From Allodiplogaster sudhausi (taxonomy: Eukaryota > Nematoda > Chromadorea > Rhabditida > Diplogasteridae), in the NCBI GenBank assembly GCA_945643635.1, contig CALZFC010000006.1, positions 6,753,501-6,817,500 of the forward strand: DNA of 64,000 nt. The letters run 5' to 3'. The stretch's first letter is position 1; every line of letters begins with the position of its first letter. Positions 49,559 through 58,280 of the stretch are shown here, piece by piece. The notes beneath the pieces are model-generated. The model searched no databases. It saw only the letters and a program-made list of their open reading frames with translations, and was not told the origin of the DNA. The position numbers and the translations under genes were made by a program.

Positions 49559-49601
49559 AAAGAAAAAAATTGGTCGTATGTTGGAACCGACATGTTGTGA
49601 A

Positions 49602-49976
49602 GCCATTTGAGTGCCATCACCCCCAACAGTTGGCAAATGCCATTTTGATACAATCTTGTAACTTTTAAATGAATATGTTAGAAGATATAAGTGGAGAAAA
49701 AAAAATGTGGCCTAATTTTAAAAGCGAGAAAAAATTGTGTCAGGCAAGAGTAAAAAAACACTCAATTTATGATCGCTATTATTCTGTTCTTTGCTGAGAA
49801 GTTTACGCCACTTGTCGTTTAGTTTATTCCTATTTGTCATTGTGATATGTGCATACATACATATGTATGTATGTACATAACATACAATGACAAACATGTT
49901 TATTACGTAATGGATCATACTCGCATTGCTTCACCTGCTTGTTTTGGACCGTTCAGACTGTCGTTGTCATCTATAG

Positions 49977-50015
<39 letters not shown>

Positions 50016-50051
50016 TGTCTCTCTCTTTCTCTCTCTCTCTCTTTCTCACAG
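49602..50051. other. Unique sequence between the duplication and the GST exons
   Basis: No thioredoxin-fold GST exon was found here. It contains a TACATACATATGTATGTATGTA palindromic patch near 49853-49878 and a CT array (49978-50046) ending at the GST acceptor. Confidence 0.5.
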
Positions 50052-51091
50052 CTGCCCAATTGTCTAGGCCTCGCTGGCAAGACGGATCTTTACGCTGCTT
50101 GGGTGGACGCGATTTTCGACCAGTTCAAGGACTACCACGCCGAGATCCGCGGGTCGTTCTACGTCGCGCTCGGCTTCAAGAAGGGAGACAAGGCACGCAT
50201 TATTACCTATTTATTTTCAAAATTGAATTTTTTTTTCTTTGTTAATATGATATGATATGATATGTAAAAGTGACGCGATTTGCGAGAGAATCGCTAGGAA
50301 GCTTAAGAGCAGGGGACCCGGGGCAAAAATATTGATTTCGCTCAAAAGCTCGTATTAGGTACTTTTTAACACGGCGGCGAAACGACTGGAATACCTTTTC
50401 TAATACCTTTAAATGGTCTAAAATCGCCATTTCGGCGAGCTGTACACACCCAAAAAAATTGTTTGAAACAAACATTGTTGCGTGGCAAAACTGAAACAAT
50501 ATTGTTTGACATATCGAACAATTTGTTTTAATTGTTTGATCTATCAAACAATATTGTTTCAGTCTTGCCCCGACTCAATATTTGTTTCAAACAATTTTTT
50601 TGTGCATGCTTTTGCCAGGCTGCAACACTGCGCGAGCAGGGCGAGGCCGCGCGAGACAAGTTCTTCCCTCTTCTGGAGAAGCAGCTCAAGAAGGCCGGCT
50701 CTGGCTTCCTCGTTGGCGACTCTCTCACTTTCGTCGACTTTCTCATCGCAGACCAAGTTGACGTGGTCAACTTGCTCTTCCCGGGCTTCCTCGAGGCGTA
50801 TCCTGAGGTTGGCTAAACGGCCTTTTTTCCGCTTTATCGTTGTACTTATTGTTAGAGGGGCGAAAGAGAGAGAGAGAGAGGATGGCAGAGAGGCAGAGTA
50901 GAGAGAGGGACTTGGCAAAACGAGATGGAACGAGAGAGAGAGAGGATAAAGAGAGAGACAGCGAGAATGAGCGAAGGGAGAGAGAGAGAAGGAAATATGC
51001 TTTCCTCCAGATGATCGAGCATTCGAGGAAGATCTCCTCTCTCTCGCAGTTCAAGGCCTGGATCGAGAAGCATCCGAAGACTCGTTTCTAA
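50052..51091 (+). CDS. Sigma-class glutathione S-transferase, C-terminal domain only (136 residues, 3 exons)
   Basis: Exons 50052-50192, 50619-50807 and 51011-51091 join in phase. The product matches the all-helical C-terminal domain of nematode sigma/HPGDS-like GSTs: GLAGKTDLYAAWVDAIFDQF, ARDKFFPLLEKQLKKAGSGF, LVGDSLTFVDFLIADQ (the N-capping/hydrophobic-staple region of helix 6) and the terminal FKAWIEKHPKTRF. Family proteins are about 205 residues; the N-terminal thioredoxin-like domain of about 75-80 residues, with the catalytic tyrosine and glutathione site, is not found upstream within the window. It may sit in exons I missed, be lost, or have been separated by rearrangement. Without it the protein cannot bind glutathione normally. 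Intron 1 uses a GC donor (AAG|GCACG). Confidence 0.85.
50446..50612. mobile_element. ~165-bp palindromic MITE-like element inside the GST intron
   Basis: The arm at about 50451-50522 (AAAAAAATTGTTTGAAACAA... CTGAAACAATATTGTTTGA) is the near reverse complement of about 50532-50606. The short centre is rich in TTGTTT. It occupies much of the GC-AG intron just before the acceptor at 50618. Confidence 0.75.
50862..50995 (+). repeat. (GA)n array in the last GST intron
   Basis: Interrupted GAGAGA repeats between GST exons 2 and 3. Confidence 0.85.
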
Positions 51092-51789
51092 CAAAAGAGA
51101 ACTGTTTATTCTTTGCTTTTGAAGCCTCGATTCCTTGTCTTGGATATGGCGTCACTTTGTTGACTTCTTCTTATTTCGAAGCATGAAATTGTGATTTTCA
51201 TGGAGCATGTTCATAGCGTGCATAGATCGCTCTCTCTCTCTCTCTCTCATTTATAATTACTAGCATATCCTCTTTCCGAAGCAGGGGCTTCAAAAATGTT
51301 GATTGACGCGTACGACTGGATCAAGCAAGTCTCATAATCAACGCTGATTGTGAGTATCTTATTGTCAGGCCGAATACTGATAACTGCTTCTCTTGTAAAA
51401 GACTCCTATGAAACTACAGAAATTCAAGGACGAGCACACATATTAAATAGGGGGTGGGATTTTTGCATTTACATCTACATACATATATCGAATTTACAAG
51501 ATACCCTGAAAATGGGCCTGAGACGGCCATTAATAATGCCATTATATGATTCTTTATGTTCATACATGCATGCATACTGAACTCCTTCCATAAAGCAAAG
51601 CGAAGTGATCTTCATGACTTTTTCAATCATCTTGAAGTAGATGAGTAGATGTGCTTGTCGAAGATTTATATACATCGATATACATACATATATGTACATA
51701 TACTTCATATGAGCAACAACAACTGGATATTTATCCCCATAAATACTACAGTAAAACAAAGCAAAGGACAAAGCAAAGTCCTCTTCATT
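51092..51789. other. Region between convergent GST and minus-strand gene
   Basis: No coding exon supported. It holds a short (CT)n tract (51230-51249) and ATATGTACATA-type repeats. Confidence 0.5.
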
Positions 51790-54455
51790 TCAGACAGAGA
51801 CAACGGGCGGGTTCGGGGGCGGGCTCGGGAGTGCTATCAGTTCGATGACCTTCTCGTCGTTGTCACGGCTCTCCTCATACTTCGCGACAACCTCGCGCAA
51901 GACGCGCAGAGTGATGCGGACGACGGCGCTGCGGCCGGCACGCACCACTGGCGACACCACCAGAAGACTCTCCTTCATGCCAGAATGACCGGCCACGACC
52001 TGGAAGAGAGAGAGGGAGAGAGAGAGAAAGAGAGAGAGAGAGAAAGGGAGAGAGATAAAGGGAGAGAGAGAGAGAGAAAAAGAGGGAGAGAGAATGCGAA
52101 ATTGAGAATGTAAATTACACCCCATGCTCCCTAAGGATGCTGCCCATGTTCAATAGCAAAGGAGGCGCCCCCAAAAACCAGCGGCACTTTGCATTCCAAT
52201 ATATTCCCTGTTACATACATATTTACATATGTAGCTTTTCGTGACACGCTTCTCCCTAAGGCATGCATCATTCCATTGGCTTACGATATATAAATATAAC
52301 ATGTATGTATTAATTATTGCGCACCTTGCGGAGGGCGCCAAGCGTGGCTGAGGCAGTAGACATATCGTTGGCAACCGAAGTCGGCAAGACATTCGAAGTG
52401 GGCGTGGCAGCCGAAGTGGGCGTGGCAGCCGAAGTGGGCGTGGCAGCCGAAGTGGGCTTGGCAGCCGAAGTGGGCGTGGCAATCGGTGGGCTACTGGGAT
52501 GCGACGAGAAGCGACAGTCAGGGACTGCCGCACTGGGAGAGGTCGCTTCGGAGAACACCTGCGACACCGTAACGTTATATATGTATATTATTATATTATA
52601 TTAATAGTGTTATTTTCTTGTGTCATTAGATAAAAACGCGCTAAAATCAAGCCGGACAGATATTTGAACCAACATAAATATTTTACTCCACGTATCACTA
52701 CGGTGTGCGTAAATAAAGTATAAGTAAGTATATACATACATATATCAGAAATCGTTGTGAAATCTGAAAACTCTATTTTTTCTGATCAAGAAAATTTAGG
52801 CGGCTTCTCTCCAATCTCAACAATCTCTCACGCAATTTATTTTAGAGACAGGGCGCGAATTCAAACATACCGTGATGCTATTCTTCTCGAAATGCGACAG
52901 CACCGTCACTTCGCTGCGAAATTTTCGTTCCATTTCGTCGGCTTCTTCTCGCTGCAAAATAAGAAGGCAAATTTTCCCAATGCGGAACTAAAGAAATGAA
53001 AAATAAAATTGCAAAATTGTTAATTATTTCGCACCGTCACTTCGGTGCGAAACATTTTTGCGATTTCGCCGGCGTCTTCTCGCTGCAAAATAAGGAAGCA
53101 ACTTTTCATAATGCGGAACTAAAGAAATGAGGTATAAAATTGCAAAATTGTTAATTATAAAATGAATTCCCTTAATTAAAATTTTTTTATGAATTATTAT
53201 GAATTTTTGCATTTCTGTTGCGAATTATTGCTTATAATATATAATTATTTTGCAAAAAAAATACCTCATTGACCATGTCTACGAACGCTTCCATGCGTTC
53301 GCTCGCCTTCGCCTTCATGGCCGCTGGATCATCGAGAAAGTCTACAATTTATTACTACGAAAATTGTAGTTTCATCGCACATGGAATTTCTTATTGTATA
53401 ACTTATTATTATTTTTAAATCTTCCAATAAACAAATTTAAATATCCCTGTGCAAAAGCACAGAGGCCCCAGTAACCCTGTTAAGGCTCGCAATGACACCT
53501 CCAGTAGAGGAGGTGCCACAATCACTCCTCCGGTAGAGGAGGCCCGCCATTAAAGACACCCACTGACCCTCCGGTCGAATGCCGAGCATGATTCCCACGT
53601 GAAAGTGGCACCTTTCGCAAACTGAAAGCGGCTTACAACCCCCGATGCAGCCCACGGCACTGCAAAAAGATGAGTAGCGAAATTTAACAATTTTTAGAAT
53701 GTTTTTTTTTACATATAATAATATCAATATTTTAATTTTTTTAATATTTGTTTTTTCATGGATATATGTATGTACATACATACGTATATTATAGGTGAAA
53801 TACCTTTTTCAAAACTCGACAAATGTGTTTATGGTAAATGGAATAGTGGAATGCATGTTCGTTTAAAGATAATAACAAACCTGGAAACAGTTAGGAAAAA
53901 GATGGGGGAAAGAAAAAGGGAAAAAGAGAGAAAGAGAGAAAGAGAAAGTGAGAGAGATACAGAGAGAGAAAGTGAGAGAGAGAGACAGAGAGAGAGAAAG
54001 TGAGAGAGGACTGCAAGAGAAAGTGAGAGAGAGAGACAGAGAAAGTGAGTGAGAGAGAGAGAGAGAGCAATGGAGAAGATACCTCTTGTATTTGCAGCAA
54101 TAATCCGGGCAGTTCTCTCCGAAGCAACGGACACAGATCCAGCAGGAGGACACAGCCTGTGTGGACTCTACTGAAATGTGGAATAAACTTGTTCGATGAA
54201 TCGATAACTATTTTCTTATCGATAGTTTTCTTTGTCTATTTAATTTGTTTCACTCACCAAAGAATTGAAATTCGTGATAAAAAAATCTGCTCTTTTGTAT
54301 TCAAATGTAATGAAACTCCAATATATCTTTCTTTGCACAGATTATAATGGAAAGCAGAGATATTGACAAAAAGAAGGAGGAATATAGATATAGGATGAGA
54401 AACAGCCAACCGCTTTTGTCACGCAAAGGGCGAGACAGTTTGGGCATTGCGAGAG
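51790..54455 (-). CDS. Uncharacterised cysteine-rich / coiled-coil protein with PTSAAT repeat (partial model, 5' end unknown)
   Basis: Minus-strand exons in transcription order: 54411-54455 (weak), 54083-54156, 53568-53659, 53265-53341, 53035-53082, 52871-52951, 52325-52558, 51790-51999. From 54156 onward they join in phase to a TGA at 51790. First come closely spaced cysteines: SQCPNCLALCV, CWICVRCFGENCPDYCC and GCIGGCKPLSVCERCHFH, suggesting zinc binding of a RING/B-box or treble-clef kind. Next is a helix (MKAKASERMEAFVDMVNE) and two similar helical exons (REDAGEIAKMFRTEVT; REEADEMERKFRSEVT) likely to form a coiled coil. Then come Ser/Pro/Thr repeats PTSAAT, and a C-terminal domain (KESLLVVSPVVRAGRSAVV; a long helix; a PPPNPPVVSV tail). 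The order zinc fingers then coiled coil recalls TRIM proteins, but no family is claimed. The start and the 53568 donor (GTCAGT) are the least secure points. Confidence 0.55.
52004..52092 (-). repeat. Polypyrimidine array (sense CT) before the last exon of the minus-strand gene
   Basis: GA repeats on the + strand are CT on the transcribed strand and lead into the acceptor of the 51790-51999 exon. Confidence 0.85.
52385..52486 (-). repeat. Coding 18-bp minisatellite (PTSAA[T/K] units)
   Basis: Four to five copies of the 18-bp unit GAAGTGGGCGTGGCAGCC (+ strand) encode ATPTSAATPTSAA on the minus strand. Copies differ by a T/K change, which shows replication slippage in frame. Confidence 0.92.
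52894..53160 (-). repeat. 134-bp tandem duplication creating two similar exons
   Basis: Segments about 52894-53030 and 53031-53160 are direct repeats (CACCGTCACTTCG ... GCAAAATTGTTAATTA), each with an exon and its acceptor. The encoded peptides are similar (REEADEMERKFRSEVT and REDAGEIAKMFRTEVT), and both exons are in phase 0, so one or both could be used. Confidence 0.85.
53930..54070 (-). repeat. (GA)n (+) / (CT)n (sense) array in the minus-strand gene
   Basis: Interrupted GA repeats with GTGAGAGAG and ACAGAGAG units, just downstream in transcription of the 54083-54156 exon. Confidence 0.9.
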
Positions 54456-54902
54456 CTGAGGAAGAGAAGCGGCCGACCACCTCCGAAGGAGAAAGACGAG
54501 AAGAATGAACGCGAAGTGATCGAGCTGAACTGGCAATATGTGCTTAGTAAAAAGAGGAGGAAATTATGAATGCACCGTTACGAAATTTGCATACACGAAC
54601 TTCAATAATTGCAAGTTGTTTGAAATTAATATTGGCGTCAGAGCGAGAGCTGCCATCAGCGAGAGATGCTAATTGGGCTTCGGTCTGGGAACTTTGTACT
54701 ATGCGAGTTTCCTGGGATTACTGTATATATGTACATATAGTATTTTTCCAGCGTGCCGTAACTTTTCTCTTCGTAGATCCTATTTTGCATTAAACATCTA
54801 TGTATATATTTTTTATGCATCAAAATAAGCAAGGCAAAAATGAACACTGAATGATTAACTTAACATTTATTGGTGTGCACGTCTGACCTAAGAAGAAATA
54901 AT

Positions 54903-55760
54903 TCAAACAATACTAACAATAAGAATATCATTGCATTCATCACATGATAGCGCATTCGAATACAGCTTGACAGGCTCGAATATCCTATATTCTTGCAATG
55001 GCCAAAATCGCTCGCTCTTCAGGTAAGCCAGCTTGTCGTTGCAGGGAAAGCGTCTTCCCGCCATTCCGGCAATCTGTTGGGATGCATCGCACGAGTGACA
55101 TACCAACTCATGAAAGTCGACATGATGTTCCATGACGCATTAGCTTGAAAGGATTTCACCAGTAATTCGAGAGGCGACATAGCAGAACGAGCACTTTTTG
55201 CAAGTGTCCGACCTGCGTCAGTTCTCATAAGAGAGCAGGCAGATGTTGTCCGGATCACGCAAGGCACCTGGCTCAATCGTCAGCGAGACATGAAAGGGGA
55301 TGCCACCCATGAAATGAATGTGCGTGGATACTTCGTATGTGACGTCACTGTCAAAGAGGGGTGAAGAACTGGTGAAATGCTAGTAGTGTGTCCGATGGGC
55401 ACGAAGAGACGCGTTGCGGTCGTGATCACGGCTACATCCATCATAACTTGGTACTGGAGCCGGCAGAATGCATGTGGCATAGTGTGCGAGTTGATCTGAC
55501 GTCATCGGCGCGAGAGGAGTCAGAAAAAGTCGGCAGCTGTAACGGTCGGACCAAGGGAAGCCAGGGTAGGAGAGGCGATCCTTGCAGAGAAGACGACGGG
55601 CGACAGCAGGGAATTGTGCTGACTTGACATCGATCGGAGACTTCTGGCGCCAGAGAATCGCGTGCTCGGAGACGGCGAGAATGTTCGGGACGTTGCGAAC
55701 TTCCTCGAAGGGCACGTCATCTTGGAAGTAGCCGAAACGAGACGGGGCACGAAGGGCCAT
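54903..55760 (-). pseudogene. Decayed copy of the 354-codon gene in the left palindrome arm
   Basis: The minus strand opens with an ATG at 55760 and a protein start like the intact copy (MALRAPSRFGYFQDDVPFEE, with one extra residue). It follows it for about 100 residues, then shifts frame. Later parts appear in other frames (55019-55276, 54903-55133), and the last about 110 codons are deleted. Frameshifts plus the 3' deletion make it a likely pseudogene; a shortened product of about 126 residues remains possible. Confidence 0.8.
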
Positions 55761-56471
55761 GATTGAATACTCTCAAAGTATGAAAGGATATAGAAGAGAG
55801 AGGAAGTATGTATTCAATTCTTGATACAAATAATATTATGTAAATATATTATGGTAGAAGCTTCAATCTCAACTAGAATAGTCGTTGTTGAAGCGAAATT
55901 CAAATACTATAATATTTTGCGACAAAGAGCAATTCAAGCAGTGGCTGATTAAGGAAAGCACAAGCAAGAAACCAAAAAAGGAGCGATACGAATGAATGCC
56001 AAGAAGAAGTGAAGGCACTGCACATATAGTTAATTAGTTGTGTTTCAAGACTTCGCTAATTGTAAATGAATATTATACGTTAATGATTCGCTGATTACGA
56101 CCAAGAGAGAAGTATCCTTGCGTTCTTTCGATTTCTTTTTCCTTTTCTTTTCTTCCCCTCCACTTCTCTTTGGCATAATAAACGCCTCGTTAACCTATTA
56201 TATTCATTCACAATTAGCGCAGTCTTGAATCACAACTAATTAAACTTAGATACATATGTGCAGTGCCTTCACTTCATCTTGACATTCATTCGTATCACCA
56301 CTTTTTTTGGCTTCTTGTTCGTGCTTTCTTTAATCAGCCACTGCGCATGAAAAACGCCTATTATAGTTGAGATTAAGGCTTCTTCTATGTACATAATATT
56401 TTTGTATCAAGAATTGAATACATACTTCCTTCTCACTTCAATATCCTTTCTTACTTTGAGAGTATTCAATA
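55761..56471. promoter_or_regulatory. Symmetrical divergent intergenic region of the inverted gene pair
   Basis: The 710 bp between the two ATGs are themselves inverted (AGTATTCAAT near each start, GTATCAAGAATTGAATACAT further out), so both copies carry the same upstream sequence. It may be a divergent promoter. The middle holds a pyrimidine-rich unpaired stretch. Confidence 0.55.
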
Positions 56472-57536
56472 ATGGCTCTTCGTGCCCCGTCTCGTCTCGG
56501 CTTCTTCAAAGACGTGCCCTTCGAGGAAGTTCGCAACGTCCCGAAGATTCTCGCCGTCTCCGAGCACGCGATTCTCTGGCGCCAAAAGTCTCCGATCGGT
56601 GTCAAGTCAGCGCAATTCCCTGCAATCGCCCGTCGTCTTCTCCGCAAGGATCTCCTCTCCCACGCTCGCTTCCCTTGGTTGGCGACCTCAACATCCGACC
56701 GTTACAGCTGCCGACTCTTTCTGACTCCTCTCGCGCCGATGACTTCACGACAACTCGCGCACCATGCCATATGCGTGCTGCCAGTGCCAGTGCCGAAAGA
56801 GGATGGATGTATTTCGACAGCCATGTTCGCGACCGCAACGCGTCTCTTCGTGCCCATCGGATACAGAAGTTTCATTGCAATCGTGAGCTTCGCCAGTTCT
56901 TCACCCCTCTTTGACAATGACGTCACATACGAAGTATCCACGCACATTCATTTCATGGGTGGCATACCCTCTCATGTCTCGCTGACCATTGAGCCAGGTG
57001 CCTTGTGTGATCCGGACCACATCTGTCTGCTTTCTTATGAGAACTGGCTCGGGTTGAACACGTACAAAAAGTGCTCGTTCCGCTATGTCGCCTCTCGAAT
57101 TACTGGTGAAGTCCTTTCAAGCGAATGCGTCATGGAACATCAGGTCGAGTTTCGTGAGATGTTACGTCATCGGTGTGACGCAACCAAAGAGATTGCCGGA
57201 ATGGCGGGAAGACGCTTTCCGTATGATGAACTGGACATCCTGAGGAGCAAGCGATTCTATCCACAGCAAGAAAATAGAATCTTCGAGCCTGTCAAGCTGT
57301 TTTCGAATGACGCATCCTCTAAAAAATTCACGCTTATGTTGCATGCGGGTGGGCCGGCAGTGACCTTGTTTGACCTGAAGCGGGGCAGCACGAAGAAGAA
57401 GAATCTCCTCAAAGACTGCGTCAGTGCCGCTTCCTCTCGTGGTGGAAGAGTCGTTGTGCGCTTCGTGAACACCGTCTTCACGGTTGGTTCAGTTGAAATC
57501 AAATTTGTAAAAGTTTACTGGTCACCACCATATTAG
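56472..57536 (+). CDS. Unrecognised intronless 354-residue protein (intact copy)
   Basis: Single uninterrupted frame from ATG 56472 to TAG 57536, unlike every neighbour, which is split into short exons. Not recognised. No signal peptide. The sequence is mixed alpha/beta with many Arg, Ser and Cys: FFKDVPFEEVRNVPKILAVS, HAILWRQKSPIGVKSAQFPA, DPDHICLLSYENWLGLNTYK, AGMAGRRFPYDELDILRSKR, then a beta-rich end (KFTLMLHAGGPAVTLFDL; VVVRFVNTVFTVGSVEIKFV). Cysteines at about 150, 182, 188, 206, 221 and 233 are scattered, without a clear zinc motif. The decayed inverted copy keeps the first 100 and several later segments, which argues for past protein-level constraint. Lack of introns suggests retroposition, transfer or carriage by the palindrome; none is proven. 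Confidence 0.75.
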   Translation: MALRAPSRLGFFKDVPFEEVRNVPKILAVSEHAILWRQKSPIGVKSAQFPAIARRLLRKDLLSHARFPWLATSTSDRYSCRLFLTPLAPMTSRQLAHHAICVLPVPVPKEDGCISTAMFATATRLFVPIGYRSFIAIVSFASSSPLFDNDVTYEVSTHIHFMGGIPSHVSLTIEPGALCDPDHICLLSYENWLGLNTYKKCSFRYVASRITGEVLSSECVMEHQVEFREMLRHRCDATKEIAGMAGRRFPYDELDILRSKRFYPQQENRIFEPVKLFSNDASSKKFTLMLHAGGPAVTLFDLKRGSTKKKNLLKDCVSAASSRGGRVVVRFVNTVFTVGSVEIKFVKVYWSPPY

Positions 57537-57570
57537 ATCTTGTGTTCGTTCTACTCATATATTATATCAA

Positions 57571-57831
57571 TTGAAGTGTCTAAATTTATTTGAGGGCTTC
57601 ATTGGCGGTGCGCTGCCTTGCCTGGAGGAAGCGAGCCGCGCCGCGTGCCAGGCGCTGCTGAGCGAGGAGCAGATGCTGAGTCTCATCGGAGCGAGGGCTT
57701 TCGACTTTAGCTCATTCCTCCAGTTCTGCGACAGTTTCGAACGTCTTAAGGACGAGCGGAGCACTTGCGCTTTCCGTCACAGTTCTAAGCGTCCGAAGGA
57801 AAAGCGGCGCGCTTGCGCTATCATGCGATGA
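57571..57831 (+). CDS. Possible small ORF in the right palindrome arm (uncertain)
   Basis: The open frame downstream of the 354-residue gene lacks an ATG at its 5' end. It encodes a GC-rich helical peptide (CLEEASRAACQALLSEEQML; FDFSSFLQFCDSFERL) with a basic tail to the TGA at 57831. Composition looks coding. It may be a remnant of a second gene carried in the palindrome; its left-arm counterpart is in the deleted part. Confidence 0.3.
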   Translation: MKCLNLFEGFIGGALPCLEEASRAACQALLSEEQMLSLIGARAFDFSSFLQFCDSFERLKDERSTCAFRHSSKRPKEKRRACAIMR

Positions 57832-57905
57832 ATGCAATGCTATTCTTATTATAGTTTGAATTACTTCTTCTTACCATTAGGTCAGACGTGAACACCAATA
57901 AATTG

Positions 57906-58278
57906 TCATTGCTTCGTGGCAAAGAGTTACTTGTTGGGAGCGAGCATCAGAGTCCCAATGCATTTTATCTTGGGGTGTAGAGGGTACAAATCAAATAATC
58001 AGAGGATGATTATAATGCGATTGTTCTCTCTTTCTCTCACTCTCTCTCGTTGTCTTTCTTTAACCATGTAGTTTCGCCGTTTCATTCGATTTCTGTTTCT
58101 CTTTCCTTCTATCTCCTCTCTCGTTTCCTTGCTGTACATCCAGAGCTAATGGTCAAATGATAACGTATCTACAGACAAATGTGCAGTTTGTAAAAGTAAA
58201 AAATTATGCAATTAAAAATATGTTGAAAAATTTTTAAGGAGAAATCTTAAAAGTGGGTATATTAAAATAATTTACATA
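57906..58278. other. AT-rich spacer between two palindromic elements
   Basis: No gene seen. It contains a short CT stretch at 58020-58060. Confidence 0.5.
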
Positions 58279-58280
58279 TA

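Larger units (their letters stand above)
42605..49601 (+). repeat. Tandem duplication, copy 2 (6997 bp)
   Basis: Head-to-tail copy of 35617-42604. The junction reads GTTGTGAA|ATTGTTTATC with about one base of shared homology, and the copy ends at GTTGTGAA before unique sequence AGCCATTTGAG. Differences seen are mostly microsatellite or homopolymer lengths, with very few substitutions. Confidence 0.97.
54862..57902. repeat. 3.0-kb inverted duplication (palindrome) with a gene in each arm
   Basis: Sequence from 54862 (TTTATTGGTGTGCACGTCTG) inward is matched in reverse complement from 57902 (the same motif at 57880-57902). The centre is an unpaired region at about 56098-56170. The left arm lacks about 510 bp equivalent to roughly 57305-57818. 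The arms have diverged visibly, with many substitutions and small indels, so the event is not very recent or the arms have not been homogenised. Confidence 0.9.
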
